A stretch of 64,000 bases of DNA from Cricetomys ansorgei (lineage: Eukaryota; Chordata; Mammalia; Rodentia; Nesomyidae). A model generated the notes under the pieces. It was not told the DNA's origin, did not search any database, and was given only the letters and a program-made list of their open reading frames with translations. Below, one piece after another: positions 43,535 through 56,818 of the stretch; the first letter of the stretch is position 1; each line of letters begins with the position of its first letter. Both the position numbers and the translations under genes were made by a program. The DNA is taken from the NCBI GenBank assembly GCA_026225945.1, contig JAMJFZ010001868.1:7222001-7286000 (forward strand), in the 5' to 3' direction.

Positions 43535-43735
43535 ATTTAATGTAGATGCGTGTGTGCCTCCTTAAACTTATTGTAACACATATGTTCAGATGCCTTTGGA
43601 TACCAGAATATAGTGTCAGATTTCCTGGAAATGGAATTAGAGATGATTGTTAGCCACCTGCTGTGGATGCTGGGAACCAAACCTGGATTCTCTACAAAAG
43701 CAATAAGTTCTTTTAATTGCTGATAGTTTTACTAA
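43535..43735 (-). repeat. B2/B3 SINE
   Basis: 'gaaatggaattagagatgat', 'gatgctgggaaccaaacctg', 'aagttcttttaattgctga'. Confidence 0.8.
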
Positions 43736-43805
43736 AATGTACCCAAAAAAACCAACAGCAAAACAAAAACCAGATCATTCTCTGAATATGATAGCAGAAA
43801 TGATC

Positions 43806-43925
43806 ATTAATAGTCAAAATAATGACTCATGAGTACAATTCCAGGACTCAATAGGCTGAAACAGGAGAGTTGCCCTGAGTTCAAGTCCATATTGGAGTAC
43901 AGAGCGAAAGCCTATCTCAAAAGAA
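43806..43925 (+). repeat. Diverged B1-like SINE
   Basis: 'gagtacaattccaggactca', 'gagttcaagtccatattgga', 'gcctatctcaaaagaaagg'. Confidence 0.65.
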
Positions 43926-44351
43926 AGGAAGAAAGAGAGTCTAGGAGAAGCATAGAAGGAGAGGAGGAAAAAGAGATATAAGGGATCAAGGTGGAGTGTG
44001 AAGAGAAAGGTATTAAGATCACCTCTAACCTGACCTGAAGTTACTCCATGTTGTGTAGAACAGTGGCTTTTCAGATTTCCCCTTGCTTTTAGGTACTCCA
44101 TTTTGTAAGAAGCTTTTGACTTCTTTTGAGGGTAGAGAAAGACTTTTTCTAAGTTAGTCACATGAATTGCGCCATCTATGTCACTACTCATACCGCACAG
44201 ACTGATAAATTCCTGGGAATAGGAAAGGTACCAACATGCATGCAGCTTCATTGAAGTTAATTGGGACAGCAAGGGCACATGAACATATTAAAATCCTATC
44301 AGAGAAGCATGCACAAGGCTTATTAGATACGCCAGATGAAGGAAAGGGTGC

Positions 44352-44720
44352 AGTTTTGTCCTAATTTGTTTATTGTTGCAGTGATAAATACCATGAACAA
44401 AAGCAACTTGGATAGATAAGGTTTGGTATATACACATTATTCACAGACTATATATGCGGGAAGTCGGGGCAGGAACTCAAGCAAGAACCCTGAGGAATTC
44501 TCCTTAATGACTTGCTTGCCATGATTTACTCTCCTTGCTTAGTTATATAAACGTGGATCACCTGCTTAGGAATAGCACCACCCACAGTGGGCTGTCTCAC
44601 TTCAATCATTAATCAAGAAAATGTCCCACAGATCTCCTCACCATCCAGTCTGATGGAGGTAATTCTTCAATTGACACTCCTTCTCCTCAGGTGACTCTAG
44701 TTTGTATCAAGTTGACTAAA
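44352..44720 (+). repeat. Rodent medium-reiterated repeat
   Basis: 'gcagtgataaataccatgaa', 'gggcaggaactcaagcaaga', 'caccacccacagtgggctgt', 'tttgtatcaagttgactaaa': a well-known rodent interspersed repeat; the class is left open. Confidence 0.7.
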
Positions 44721-45069
44721 ATGGACCTGCACAAACTTCTTCACCGAGACCCCATAAAGAGGCAGGTACATCATATTACACTAGTGACAACCAACACTGA
44801 TCTGTCATCTGACCACCCTAGGTATGCATCAAGGACCAATAGGCAGAAAACTCTTGTGTTTCCAGTGGTTTTCAGCTCAAACTGATCTTCATTGTTGATG
44901 TGGCCTACATGAATTGCCATCTGCCCATTGTCTTACTTATTGGGTCCCAGGCCCTGAGCAGGTCAGAGCTTTGAGGAGGTGGGTGCAGAGTTGGTGGGGG
45001 AAATTACTCATGCACACATTTTCTTGAATGAAGATCTCAGCTCTAATCTTTATTTTTTTCATAAACCTT

Positions 45070-45115
45070 ATACACTCTTTGATAGATAGATGATAGACAG
45101 TAGATCGATATAGAT
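45070..45115. repeat. Imperfect (GATA)n
   Basis: 'gatagatagatgatagacag' and following gata units. Confidence 0.85.
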
Positions 45116-45379
45116 AGAGTTAATGTGTAATATGTAATATATGATCTAAGAGTTAGTTTAGCAGTTAAGATCAGAATAAAAGAGCCTGTATTTACCTTGT
45201 ATCAAGGAAAACAACACTATCCGGAAAGTGGAAATTTGCTATACTTTGTGAATTTGTTATTTAATAAATTATGGCATTGTGAAAAGACTCAAACATGTGT
45301 AGTGGGACTTTCCCAAGAAGTTTTTGTACTGTGAAGCCTTACTTATGCCACTGGGACTTCTAGGAACAGCTTAGAAACC

Positions 45380-45565
45380 CGAAAAAGGAGGCAGTGGCAG
45401 TTGGCAGTGACAGTGGCAAGGGACAGTGGATGGGAAGGCAGCCACTAGGCTGAGACAGAAGACAGTTGCTGGTAAGGCTCAGACAGAGAAGAGTTTGTGA
45501 CAGAGGACAGTTGCTGGGAAGGAAGGCAGCCACTAGGCTGAGACAAGGGACAGTTGATGGGATAA
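45380..45565. repeat. Short degenerate tandem repeat, about 40-45 bp units
   Basis: The core acagt(t/g)g(c/a)tgg starts at 45423, 45462, 45507 and 45550. 'ggcagccactaggctgaga' is repeated exactly at 45437 and 45525, 88 bp apart. Family unknown; possibly part of an LTR. Confidence 0.85.
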
Positions 45566-45954
45566 AAGACATTAGAAGTTAGTCCAGTTCTTCACATTTA
45601 GACAGATTAAAGAGACCCAGAAGAGGCTGTGAAGATTTCTTCCTTTCTAAAATTTTAGAGTTAGGGGGTTAAAAAAGCTCCAAATTAAGAATCTGTCTCA
45701 GTAGCAGTTGGGGCAAGAGCACTAGCTTTCAGTTACAAGCAGTTACAAGCTGAGCAAGAGAACCAGGAGGCAGAGCTCAGTTACAAGTGAAAAAGTAACA
45801 GTTACAATTGGCTCCAAAGAAATAAGGCTTCAGAGTTCAGATATGGTGTCAGAAATCAGTTACATGTATGTATGTTTCTTACATTGCAAGCTTATCACAA
45901 AGAACAAACTAACCTTTAAAAACATTAAGTTTCTGCCTTTTTTTTTTTTTTAAC

Positions 45955-46045
45955 ACAGAAGGAAACCAAAGCACTGAAAGGTTAAATAGAAAAGTCAACA
46001 GCAGTAGAGAGCTCCTAACTCCTGATCCAAGGTTGTTTGAGGGAT
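45955..46045 (-). repeat. Possible MIR fragment
   Basis: 'accaaagcactgaaaggtta' resembles the reversed MIR 'gaggcacagagaggttaa'. Confidence 0.4.
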
Positions 46046-46309
46046 GGCTGCATGATGATTATTCTCTTACATGATAATGAAAGAAATTTGGTAAGAGAAG
46101 CAGAGATTTCCTTATTCCATTAGTGCAAATAAATATGATCAATTGAAATCTTGTCACATTTCCTTGTTACCATTTATTGCTGGGGAATCAGGTCATCACC
46201 TTATATTGTAATTAAGCATCCAGTTTCCCAATAAAATCTCTCCTAAAGCAGGAATATTGATGCCTTTCACATATTCTAACCTCCTTATGGTTTTAGGAAC
46301 CTTAAGAGT

Positions 46310-46460
46310 AATGCTTTGTCACTGGGGGGACACAGTGTTATCATTTGCAAAATAAGGACAATGATAAACACCTATTTTTTAAGGATTGTAGCAAGGATGA
46401 GATGTGCTAATGCATGTTAAGACAGTTTTAAGGGTGTCCAGAATATATCAAATACTAATG
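46310..46460 (+). repeat. MIR fragment
   Basis: 'atcatttgcaaaataaggac' and 'aaggattgtagcaaggatga', as in the MIR 3' half. Confidence 0.6.
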
Positions 46461-47496
46461 AAGTGTTAACTGTATTAATAACTAACACATCTGATTGTTG
46501 TTTTGTTAAACCTCACACTTTTCTTTAACTCATTGCCACTGATGGAGAGAAAGTCCTTCATCAGTTAGAGGTGAAATGCTTAAGTATGTTAAAACATCAG
46601 GAAATTAACACACTGGTGTGAATAAGTTTTAGTTAAAGTTAAAATGAGGGCATAACAGCATGTAGTTTCTATGGTGGATAGTTCAGAGGTCATGGTACCT
46701 AAAAGATGAGCAGAAATGTACATGAATGAGAAAAGTTAACCACAAAGGAGTTGGAAGGCCAGAGACAAACTTCAAAGACTCAGATTTTGCTTGAAGCCTC
46801 CAATTATCAATGCTGCTGCAGGAATAAGCCCAGCAGTAGAGTTGGCCCTTGATCTGTGATCCTGTTTCAGGATGCATGGCCAGTAGGCACTCAGCCCAGC
46901 TGTGAACTGTCTGGATAGCAGTTACTAAGAAAAACTGGCAACAAGAAGCTCATGGGACTGATCCAAGAACTTATACCATATAGGGCTTGCTTGGAGCTAA
47001 AAACTAGACAGGAAATCATGAGGGTAAGGTCCAAGGTGAGGCAAAATGGTCATGCTTGACTAGGAAACTAAGAACCACCAGACATCTGGTTCATGCTGTT
47101 CCCAGGTAAATGGTTTGTGAGCACACACACCTGCTCTTTGTAGTGGGTATGTCTCAAAAACTCCTGCCAGGGGGTGGGGGACTTGTGATTGATTTGTCTA
47201 AACTTTTCACATAATTGCATTTTTAGTAGATTCCAATATCAAAGCAACTTAGATGTTCCTACTTTGTAAGTAGAATACTTTTTCTTAGTGATAGGGGAAA
47301 GGTGGCTTTTCTTGTTTTGAAATTTTAAGATTGATGCCTAAGTCTAATTTTACATGCTTGCTAAATGAACAGGGCTTAAATCTTCCATAAAGTATTTGTA
47401 ATATGTTAATGTCAATAAAGACTGCTAGTCATTTAAAGTTGATCTTTAAACATATTTTAGATTAGTTGCTTTAACTTTTGTGATTAAAAAAAAGTA

Positions 47497-48650
47497 GTTC
47501 TTTGAGAATTTTGTACAATATATTTTGATCATATTAACTCCCTCCCTAACTCCTCCCACATTCTTGACCTCTTTTCTTATCCACCAGTTTTTATGTCCTC
47601 TTTTTATTTTTTTATTCTAAAACAACAGCAGCAACAATAATAACCCATCAGGTCCAATTCATGTTTCCCATATGTGCTAGCACGTAAGGACTTTCACTGG
47701 AGTATGGTTGACTTAATAAAGACTACGCCTTTAAAGAAAACTAACTCTTCCTCTCCCAGTCACTATCAATTGCCAATAACTTCTCAAAATAGGAATGAGA
47801 TATCCTACCTACCTCCTCTGGCCTCTTGGGATTTTAGTCTGGCTTGAACTTGTACAGGTCTGATACATGCTATTACAACTTCTCTAATTTTTTATGTGTA
47901 AATGCCCTGTTGTGTCAAAAAAATATTGCTTATTTGTAGTCACCCACTGCCTTTGGCTCTTATCATTTTTCTCCTGTTTCTTCTGCAATAATGCCTGGGT
48001 CTTCAGAGGAGTGAAGGTTACATAGATATCCCAATTAGGGGATTAGCATTCCCCAGTCCCTTGTTTTCTGAACCTTGACCAATTGCTCTGTGCTAATCAC
48101 CATCTATTGAAGAAAGAGGTTTCTTGACAAGAGTTGAAAGATACACTAACTATGGGTCATTAGGAATAAGTTTAACACTGTGTTGATACAGCGGAAGAAT
48201 ACAAGCAGGTTCTCCCCTATGGACTATGAACTGTTTAGCCACAGATCCTTGGCCCAAGAAATGAAGCTGGGTATCAGTTTCATCTTGTAGAACAGGCCTT
48301 ATATCTACTCAGAAAGTGGTTGTTTCTTCCATGACATTTATAACACTATTAAATCAGTGGCCATATTTTGCCAGGCCAGTCATCATCGTAGTTCTGAGTT
48401 CACATCTGGGCAAGATTGATGATTATATTTCTAGCATTATGAAAGCTTCCCAGAAGGGAGAAAGCTTTCAAGTCAGTATTGGATTGGTTTCTTTATGTTA
48501 TATAATTCATGCATATAATATCTTTGACAGTGTTGTCTTATTGTCTCATGCTAGGACGTAACCAAAAATGCTGGCCGTAGCCTGTAATGTTTGAGGGTCT
48601 GTGGGACCTCACTGTCCAATAGCTCCAGCAGAGGTAACCTATTCCTGGCA
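47497..48650 (-). repeat. L1 (Lx-type) 3' UTR, about 1.1 kb
   Basis: Starts with the reversed L1 end 'ttgagaattttgtacaatat', 'attttgatcatattaactcc'; later 'tttgagggtctgtgggacct' and 'ccaatagctccagcagaggt'. No ORF2 frame is seen. Confidence 0.75.
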
Positions 48651-48659
48651 CTTTTTTTC

Positions 48660-48960
48660 TTTTTTCTTTTTCTTCTTTTATTTCCCTATGGTGCATAAAG
48701 AAGGGTTAGCTGTCCTCTGTCGCTTTGCACCTATTTCTTTGAGTCGCTGCCTAAACCTGGGGCTCACATGGTCTCTGCACGGCTAGAAGAAAGCGAGGCC
48801 CAGTTGCCTTGCCTCTGTCTTCTTTGAAGCTGTGGTTACTGCATGTTCAGAGCACCTTCCTTATAATATGGGTGCTGGAATTGAAACTCTCATTCTTATG
48901 ATTGGGTAACCCTCTTCACCACTTGAATTATCTCTGAAGCCCCTAAACTATTTTTTGAAT
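48660..48960 (-). repeat. Diverged B4/B3-type SINE
   Basis: A T-rich lead, then 'gggtgctggaattgaaactc' and a reversed promoter-like end 'accacttgaattatctctga'. Confidence 0.55.
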
Positions 48961-49737
48961 AAAATCTATTCTCACCACAGAGAAGGAAATAACTGTTTAG
49001 AAACACTATAAATTCTAGCATTTTCTCAAAATTTACTCTGAAATAAAAAAATAAAAATAAAACATTGCAAGCATAAATAAAGGTTTCCAAGAAGAGCATC
49101 ACATCTGTAATTTCATCTTTGAAATTAACTATCATGATAATTTGTTGTCCATCACTTTGTGGGCATTTATATCTTCATAACATATGTATACAAATGAATA
49201 ACAAGTAAAATTGTTTCGTATTTTCATACTGTATACTTGCTATTATTGCATTTTTGAGCCCATTTGTTTTTATTTGTTTCCATGATAACCCTAGTTTCTA
49301 TAACAAACAATATAAGATAATAAAATAAGAATTCGCTCTTTCTCATGTAATTTGTTTGTTACGCAAACAAAATTCTGAATAGCTTTTATGCTGGTGATGA
49401 TTTGCAAATCTGAGTTTCTCTCATCGTATGGTTCCTGTTCTCTGTTTTGTGCTTCAAAGAAGCAGAAGAAAAACTTAAAGAAGTGGGGTTAACACTAGGT
49501 ATAAATATCTATCTAGTCATTTTGGCTACAAAGTCACACATAATGTTTGGTTCATATTCTATAGCTCAAAACATGTGACATGATCACTCTAACTAGAAGG
49601 GGATCAGGAAATGTTAAGAGTCACTGAAAAATTATAACTTTATGATGATCATTTAACCACTACAAAACATTATAGAAATGTACCATAATTGATTCATCCT
49701 CCTTTCAATAAGCTCATAGCTTGCTAAAATTTTTCAT

Positions 49738-49774
49738 ACACACACACACACACATACACATACACACACACACA
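49738..49774. repeat. (CA)n with TACA interruptions
   Basis: CA array broken by two 'cata' steps. Confidence 0.95.
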
Positions 49775-50287
49775 TTCTTGAACATGTACCTTTTTTCAGC
49801 AGAGTAACAAACTGAACTTAGGAAGAGTGACATTTCCAGTTGATAGGGGAGGTGGGTGGGTGTGACAAGCTATGCTTCGCCTCATGACTGAAGTTTAATT
49901 TTCTATCTACATAATTCATCTCAATGTCCCCATTCATTCAAATCCTTAAGAGTACTTGGATTATCAAAATTGAAAAAACAATACTTTTAGAACTGATGAC
50001 AAATTTAAAATTTTCAAATTTAATGGCTGGTTACCTGTGTTGTGTTATGATTTTCTCACATGTTTAGATAGCATTCATCTTTCTTTTCTTTGAGTTCTGA
50101 AATTCCGGTACATTGTTCATTATTTTATTTTACTGACCTTCTTTATAGACTTTCTTCTTTTCTTTATTGACGTTTTTTTATTCAGGGTCTGCTTTTGTTA
50201 ATTTGAGATTTGCTTCTTGCTGTTGATTTCTTATGTTTTGAAAAAATACTTTCATCATACAGCCTCTTAAATATTTTGTTTTATATT

Positions 50288-50410
50288 TGAAATGTGACTT
50301 GTCTATAGCTCAGCTGGCCTCCAACTGTGTATTCTACAAAGGTATCAAGCTTGATCCTCCTAACTCCATTTCCTAAATGCTCAGCTACAAGTATGTGTCA
50401 GAATATTAGG
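50288..50410 (-). repeat. Diverged B1-like SINE
   Basis: 'gtctatagctcagctggcct', 'ttgatcctcctaactccatt', 'aaatgctcagctacaagtat'. Confidence 0.55.
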
Positions 50411-50509
50411 CGTAATTTAACTGTCTAATGTTACATTGTATCATGTGGAAGGCTTCAGTTTGGGAGTAGTTAAGTACATGTCTTCTCATCCTAGTGTGTA
50501 TTCTCTGTG

Positions 50510-50555
50510 TATGAATGTATGTACGTATGTATGTACGTACGTATGTATGTATGTA
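50510..50555. repeat. (GTAT/GTAC)n array
   Basis: Tetranucleotide run of gtat with gtac variants. Confidence 0.92.
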
Positions 50556-50709
50556 TCTAGTATTTTTTTTTACTTATTTGTTGATCAATCCTAAAATCAC
50601 TGGAAATCTTATGATCTCTTACAGCTGTCTCCATAATCTATAATGGTGTTATATATTATTAGATCAGATTCTGGCTTTTTTATTCTGAATTTTAAAACTT
50701 CCATAGTTT

Positions 50710-51315
50710 TCTGTTTATTTTATTTTCGTTCTCCTGTACAATATATCCTGACCGCAGCCTTCCCTTCTCCCAGCCTCGCCAATTCTCCTCTCCCTCTGAT
50801 CCACCCCAGCCACCGCTTCCCCTCAGAAAGGAGCAGCCCCCCCTCTCCCGCCAAGGGCATATCGAGGCATAACAAGATAGAACAAGGCAGAGCAGGAACC
50901 TGTACATCAAGGCTGGACAAGGCAGTCCAGCAAGGGGAAAAGGGACCTGGGGGCAGGTAAAAGGGTTGGAGACCTCCTCCCATTCCAACTTTTAGAAGTT
51001 CTACAAGAACACCAAGCCAGACAACCAAAAGATATATGTATGGTACCTATAGCAGACCCATGCAAGCTCTATCTTTCCCTTCAGTCTCTGTGAGCTCCCT
51101 AAGAGTCCTGGTTAGTTGACTCCATGTGGCTTGTTCTTCAGGTATCTTGGACTCCTCTGGTCTTCTCAATTCCTCCTCCTCCTCTTCCTCTGAGTTCCCT
51201 GAGCTCTGCTGGATGTTTGGCCATGGGCTTTACATCTGCTCCCATCAGCTGCTGAAGGAAGCCTCTCTGATGACAATTGGGCTAGGCACTGATCTATGAA
51301 CATAGCAGAATATCA
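50710..51315 (-). repeat. L1 3' UTR fragment
   Basis: Reversed L1: 'tgtacaatatatcctgaccg', 'agggacctgggggcaggtaa', 'catgcaagctctatctttcc', 'ctatgaacatagcagaatat'. A C/T-rich block at 50750-50830 corresponds to the G-rich tract of the L1 3' UTR. Confidence 0.88.
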
Positions 51316-52344
51316 TTGGAAAAAAGACTCTATAGTTTTTATGATCAATCTTTAGAGTTACGATGGAAAAATCATCCATTTTGCTTTTCTACTGATTCTT
51401 TTAGCTGTTCTTTGATGAAAACTTGTCATTATCAATTTTTAACATACTGTGTTTTCAAAGAAACTGTTGCTATTTTAATGGAATTACATTGCTATTTAGA
51501 CTTAGAACTGAGTGAATATTCATGTTATATTGACTTTCTATCAGTAATAAACTTTTGTGGCTTTCTCTCTAGAAAATTCTCATGTTTAGGACAAATATTC
51601 CCCTCTAACAGACATAAATCAAGTCATTCTCCTCAATGGAAACCAGTTGGATTTCTACAAATTAATTCTACAACTCTTTACTGAGAGTGAGATTTGGGTC
51701 CTATAGGTTATAAAAGCTTGCAATACAAAACAGTCAGTGCTTGATCAGATACCAAATAGAAAATCAAGGTTGTTTCCTGTACTTCTAACCTACTGGGCAT
51801 AAATCCGAACTTTCCATAACTACCCCTCCCCCAACTCATCATTGCTTAGAACAGTTCATAGAACTCAAGACTGACTTTCTTACTATTACCCATTCATTGT
51901 AGAATATAAAACTGGAAAAGGAAGATGAACGAGGTGTCTGGGACAAGGTTAGAGGAAGAGAACAATGTCTCCAGGGCTTGTCCAGCACCCACCGCACCAG
52001 CACCTCCATGTGGTCATCAACCCAGAAGCTCTGCAGTTGTCCTTCGGAGAGTATCTGGTGATATCCTTATAGACCTACAACTGATAATCATTGGTGATCA
52101 CCTCAATGTTTGGCCTTCTTTTCTATTGGGAGAATGTGAGAAATCAGACTGAACTTTTCAACCTGCTAATTAACAATTAATTCCCCTGGAAACCAGCCAT
52201 TTCCCTGAAGCTATCCAGGAGCTCGGGCCATAAATGATGTCAGTAGCATATAAAGTACAAATCCCTTTAGAGACTTTCAGGAGTTTTAGTGGTTCTGGGA
52301 TTTGAGCTTTGTATATAGAAATCACCACACACATGTACATGTGT

Positions 52345-52405
52345 GCATATGCACACTCTCTCCCTCTCCCCCTCTCTCTCTTTCTTTCTCTCTCTCACTT
52401 TCTCT
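52345..52405. repeat. (TC)n-rich tract
   Basis: Mixed tc/ttctc run after a short CA/TG region. Confidence 0.9.
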
Positions 52406-53394
52406 CTTTTCACATGCCACCTCAACTATAAAAGTATGAACTGAATTAGTTCAAATGTTGTTTTCAGTGACTTTTCACTTTGAAAAACAAAATCATGAGA
52501 GAATCTCATTATTGTACAGCCTCTGAACTTCTACCTAGGTATAAGAGAGATCTCAGCATAAAAATGCTCATCACTGAAATGCAAAATGGATACCATATGC
52601 TTTCAAAGATATTAAATTAGAAAGAGTTGCTAGCACTGCCTTTGTTAATTTGCAAAGATTTACTTGCTGTTCTTTAACATATTATTTTAACAATAGACAC
52701 AGAACCAAGTTTTGAAACATATTGAAAGTCTGTGATTAGGAATCAAATTTATTGAGGCTTTTCTATTCCATTATGCCATGGACTCTCTTATTTGTCTATT
52801 TCATTCTTATTTTATTCAAGATATATCTGAACTTCCACAGTATATTATAATTTTTGCTATATGCTATCACAGACATAATTCCTAGAGATCATAAAATAAT
52901 AGAAAAATTATATACTGAGTTACCTGTGAAGTTATAGAAAAAAGTGTTTAGCAACATAGAAGTTTATCCAAGTTGTAAATTATGGAAGGCTAAATATTGC
53001 AATTTATAGGGATAAAATGGACAGAGAAGCTGTATTTTTGGCCATGAGGGAAACTCAGTGCTAATTAGACAGCAGGTACATGGCAAGATGGAAGGATTTC
53101 ATTGAAAAACCACAGAAATACACAAAGGACTAGAGGCATGTTTTGTGGTGCCTTAAGCCAAATTGAACCAAACTGCAAAGCCAAACATTCTTGAGGTTTT
53201 TGGAGAACCAGTATCAAACTCTGATATTCCATATGCTAGACTAATTCTATAATCCTGAGCTATAGCCTTATCCTCTTAAAAAATAAGAAATAAAGATTCT
53301 TTACAAAATACTGCTGCTTTCATTTTTTGTCCCATTAAAGCCATAAAATGATGAAACAAGCATGTTATCTCTATCTTAGTCTTTCTCAAAATTA

Positions 53395-53510
53395 AAAAGA
53401 TGAGAAAGGACAGTGTTGCTTAGTCTAGGCTGGCCACAAAGTCAGTATTCTTCTGCTTCAGAGTAATGACGGTTAAGATTACAGCCTGTGCCACTATGCT
53501 CATCCCTCCC
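53395..53510 (-). repeat. Diverged B1-like SINE
   Basis: 'gcttagtctaggctggccac', 'taagattacagcctgtgcca'. Confidence 0.6.
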
Positions 53511-54433
53511 GCATGTCTTTTAATATTGCTGTAATAAAAATATTTAGAAAATAGTAATCATTACACTTAATCACTATGGTGGTATACTGACACTTCAACA
53601 TGTTATGGAATCACTAATAAATTTCTGAAGAAAAAGAAAGCAAGATCCCAAAATTGTTCCTCGCATCCTGTGCTGAAAACATTTCTTTTTGAGGACAAAT
53701 TTATGTGTAAAAGTGATGTTCCATGGTTTCAATTAGATCAGGCTAATTTTTTTTAACAATATGCTATTCTCTCTGACGTATTAGAAATACCAACTTTTAA
53801 TAAATAATGTACATTATTTTATGGAAAATGCTAAGACCAGCAGATTGAATGCTCTATGTAAACTCTCGGAGAGATTAATTAGGGTTCTGGCAATAATGAT
53901 CTTGAGGGGCTAAGTGCCAACTGTGTGGTACCTTCTGCATGTTGTGTAGTTTCCACATTTCTTGCTACTTCTCAAGTTAAAACCAGAGGGTTGTGGTGTT
54001 GTCAGATTGTTAAATTCCCTGCTTGTGTTAACATTTAACAAGTCGAAAGAATTGCTTGTCTCTGTGCATTGGGTAGAACATAAATGTCAGGGGAAAGCAG
54101 TAAGATTCTGGCAACTATGTGAAATTGCATTCCCTTCCCAATGATACTGAGCCAAGGGCCACATTAGTCACATATCTGCTCAATACCCAGAGGGAGGGGA
54201 CTGAAAATGAATATTTTCTTAACTGAGCACTGCAATAGAGCAATAATAGACTATAGACTATATAGGCTCTAGACTTCGACTAAAATCAAAGATTAACATA
54301 AAGAACACATTGGAAACTAAAAGTAATATATAAAACAGAAATGAATAGCTATCATCAAGAAAAAAAAACAGTTGCAGTACATAATGATTCAATTATAATA
54401 CTCAAATAAACACATAAGCGGTCATGCAGGCAT

Positions 54434-54437
54434 GCAC

Positions 54438-54485
<48 letters not shown>
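54434..54485. repeat. (CA)n microsatellite
   Basis: Fifty or so nt of CA with one CG step near the start. Confidence 0.97.
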
Positions 54486-54487
<2 letters not shown>

Positions 54488-54529
54488 TTCTCATATTGTC
54501 TATGGAATATAGTCCAGGAACTTAACTTT

Positions 54530-54760
54530 GTTTCCCTTATCCTGGAAATTGAACATAGGGCAGAGCACATGCTAGGCAGATGTTCTACCGCTGAGCTTCC
54601 CCAATCAAGTTTTCACTTTAAAAAATTTTGAAACAAAGTATTATTAAATTGCTTAGGCAAGTCTTTAAACTCATTCGGAAGGCCAAGAAGACCTTGAACT
54701 TGTGCCCCTCTGCCTCAGCCTTCCCAGTACCTGGGATTAAAGACCTCTTCTAACACTTAG
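54530..54760 (-). repeat. ID/B4-type SINE
   Basis: Reversed ID part ('atgttctaccgctgagcttc'), then reversed B1 part ('tctgcctcagccttcccagt', 'acctgggattaaagacc'). Confidence 0.75.
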
Positions 54761-54894
54761 CTTCTTGATGACTTCACATTCTCATTGTGATTTATTTCAT
54801 AAGGAATGATAGACCAGTTGCATAGCTAAAATTTTGTGTAATGATTTGAAACTTTGGAGGAGTTAACCCACAAATTGTTTATAAATTTTACTCT

Positions 54895-55175
54895 CAGTGG
54901 ATTTCCTAGTTCCCTTTGATATAGGGAGTAGTGCCTGGACTTGTTTTTCTTGTTAAGCCATGCCCTGTTTGAGCAGTAATCCCTGGAGAATTATTCTTTT
55001 CTAGGGAGTAGTGGGGGAGGAGTTGGAGAGGTCGGCTGGTAGGTGGAGTTGGGGGTGGGTAGATCTGAGGGAGAGGGAAGATGGGAGGATTTAGGAGAAG
55101 TGGAGGAAGCCAAAGAGGGGGGCTGTGATGTACTGTATTCAAGAAGAAAAATAAATAATAAATAAATGTAAAAAA
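54895..55175 (+). repeat. L1 3' end
   Basis: G-rich tract 'gtgggggaggagttggagag' and a terminal A-rich 'aaataataaataaatgtaaa', the usual end of rodent L1s. Confidence 0.7.
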
Positions 55176-55271
55176 AAGAGGCTTAAAATATGCTTGAACT
55201 GGCTAGTCATTCTCTTTTAGAATTTAAATGATTAATTCGGTTTAAAATTCAGATATTTTGATTGAATAATT

Positions 55272-55302
55272 CTAATATTGAATAATAATAATTCAATATT
55301 AG
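55272..55302. repeat. Perfect 12-bp inverted repeat, 7-nt loop
   Basis: CTAATATTGAAT, loop AATAATA, exact reverse complement. Confidence 0.97.
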
Positions 55303-56724
55303 AAACTCTTTTATGTTTTATCCATGTTTTCATTTTTTTCTGTTTTAAAAATCAATTGCATATTCTTTCAACAAACAACCATTTTTTTTGTCGAATTGAT
55401 TTTTTAATTTGTCATAATTATGGTTTTTAATACGGTTGGTTTTAGTAGACAAATGCCATTATAAAACTAATGTTACTGATAACATAGATTTAAGATTATA
55501 GAATCTATTTTCTTCACCTTTTATCTTTGTCTTTCTGATTTATAAAATGCGTATGCATCATTAAATTTTAAGAAGAGGAATTAATTTTCCATGAAAATAT
55601 TTTATGTTTTCAGGAGCTTCCATTCTAGTATTGGTGTAGTTCAAAAAATCTCGGCAACAGGAATCAAAATAATTTGAAACAGGAAGGTAGTCAAGGTGAC
55701 ATAGAGATGCGCCTCCATTTTTTATCTCCTCTGCCCATTCACAGACCTTCATGTGTGATCTTCTCTCATTTGTTCTAAGCAGAGTAAAGTTGAATTACTA
55801 TTGCAGTCCTCTCTTATATACTGGAGGTATTCTCTGTTTCCTGTTCCCACGCATTTGAGCAGTGCCCTCCCAATGACTTCCTGTCTTCCTCAGGAAACTG
55901 TAGTAGGGCAGCTAAAGCTTGTGGTGCCCTTTACCTCTGAGCTCCTTACTTATAGGAAATGGCTCTTCTCATCTGACCTTTTCAGACTAAAAAAAAATCA
56001 ATATAGTTTAGAGATGTTAGGTATAAATGGCGTAATATACGAAGAAAACTTAAAACAGTTCTTGGCTTATGGTAAACGCTCACTAAACTCAACACACATG
56101 TAAAGAGGAAAACATGCTCAAGTTATCTGTTCCTTCCACCTTCATAATCTGTCAGTTTTATATGACATTTTCTCTAAGTGATAATAATTTGGTCTATACC
56201 TCTGGCCTACATACACAGAATAAATTCTTAATTTATGCTTTAAATTTTCTACCATTTCACATAAATTTTGGTGATAACTTGCTGTAAGGGGCTATTTGCT
56301 TATCATTTCAGTTTATATAAAATTTCTTTTAGTTCATGTTTATGATTTTCTTTTTTTGCTGAAATCATCTTTCCTGTAGAAGGATCTGTTGGGCGAACAT
56401 GTTCTCAGTTCTTCTATGTTTAGAAGTGAGTTCATAGTGTTAACACAGTGGGATGCTAGTTGGTTAGAGCACAGAGTTCACACTTGGATACTTGCTATGA
56501 TTTTTAAGACCTTACATCACTGACTCTTTGGTGCTAACTGTGCTGATAAGAATGCCAAATTATTGCATTTGCTATGGAGATGTGTCTAATTTTAAAATTA
56601 TTTCCTCCCTCCACCCCCCACCACAAGCCCCCTGTTTTATAATATCTATTAGAATATCTGGATCACCTCTAGTCGTCATGCTCAATATCCCTCCTCTTTC
56701 TTCTCCTCATCCTTACTTTCCTTG

Positions 56725-56730
56725 TCTTTT

Positions 56731-56818
<88 letters not shown>

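Noticed and set aside
43814..44278. A 154-codon minus-strand ORF
   Set aside because: Begins beside a B1-like SINE and shows no domain or exon-like boundaries; consistent with chance.
45423..45565. Possible CRISPR-like spaced repeats
   Set aside because: Only a few degenerate copies, uneven spacing, no cas genes and clearly mammalian DNA.
50643..51028. Three overlapping ORFs of about 100 codons
   Set aside because: They sit in another L1 3' UTR fragment and have no recognisable domain.
51316..51684. A 122-codon plus-strand ORF (MEKRLYSFYDQS...)
   Set aside because: Cys/Phe/Ser-rich product of AT-rich DNA, without homology I recognise, adjacent to an L1 fragment.
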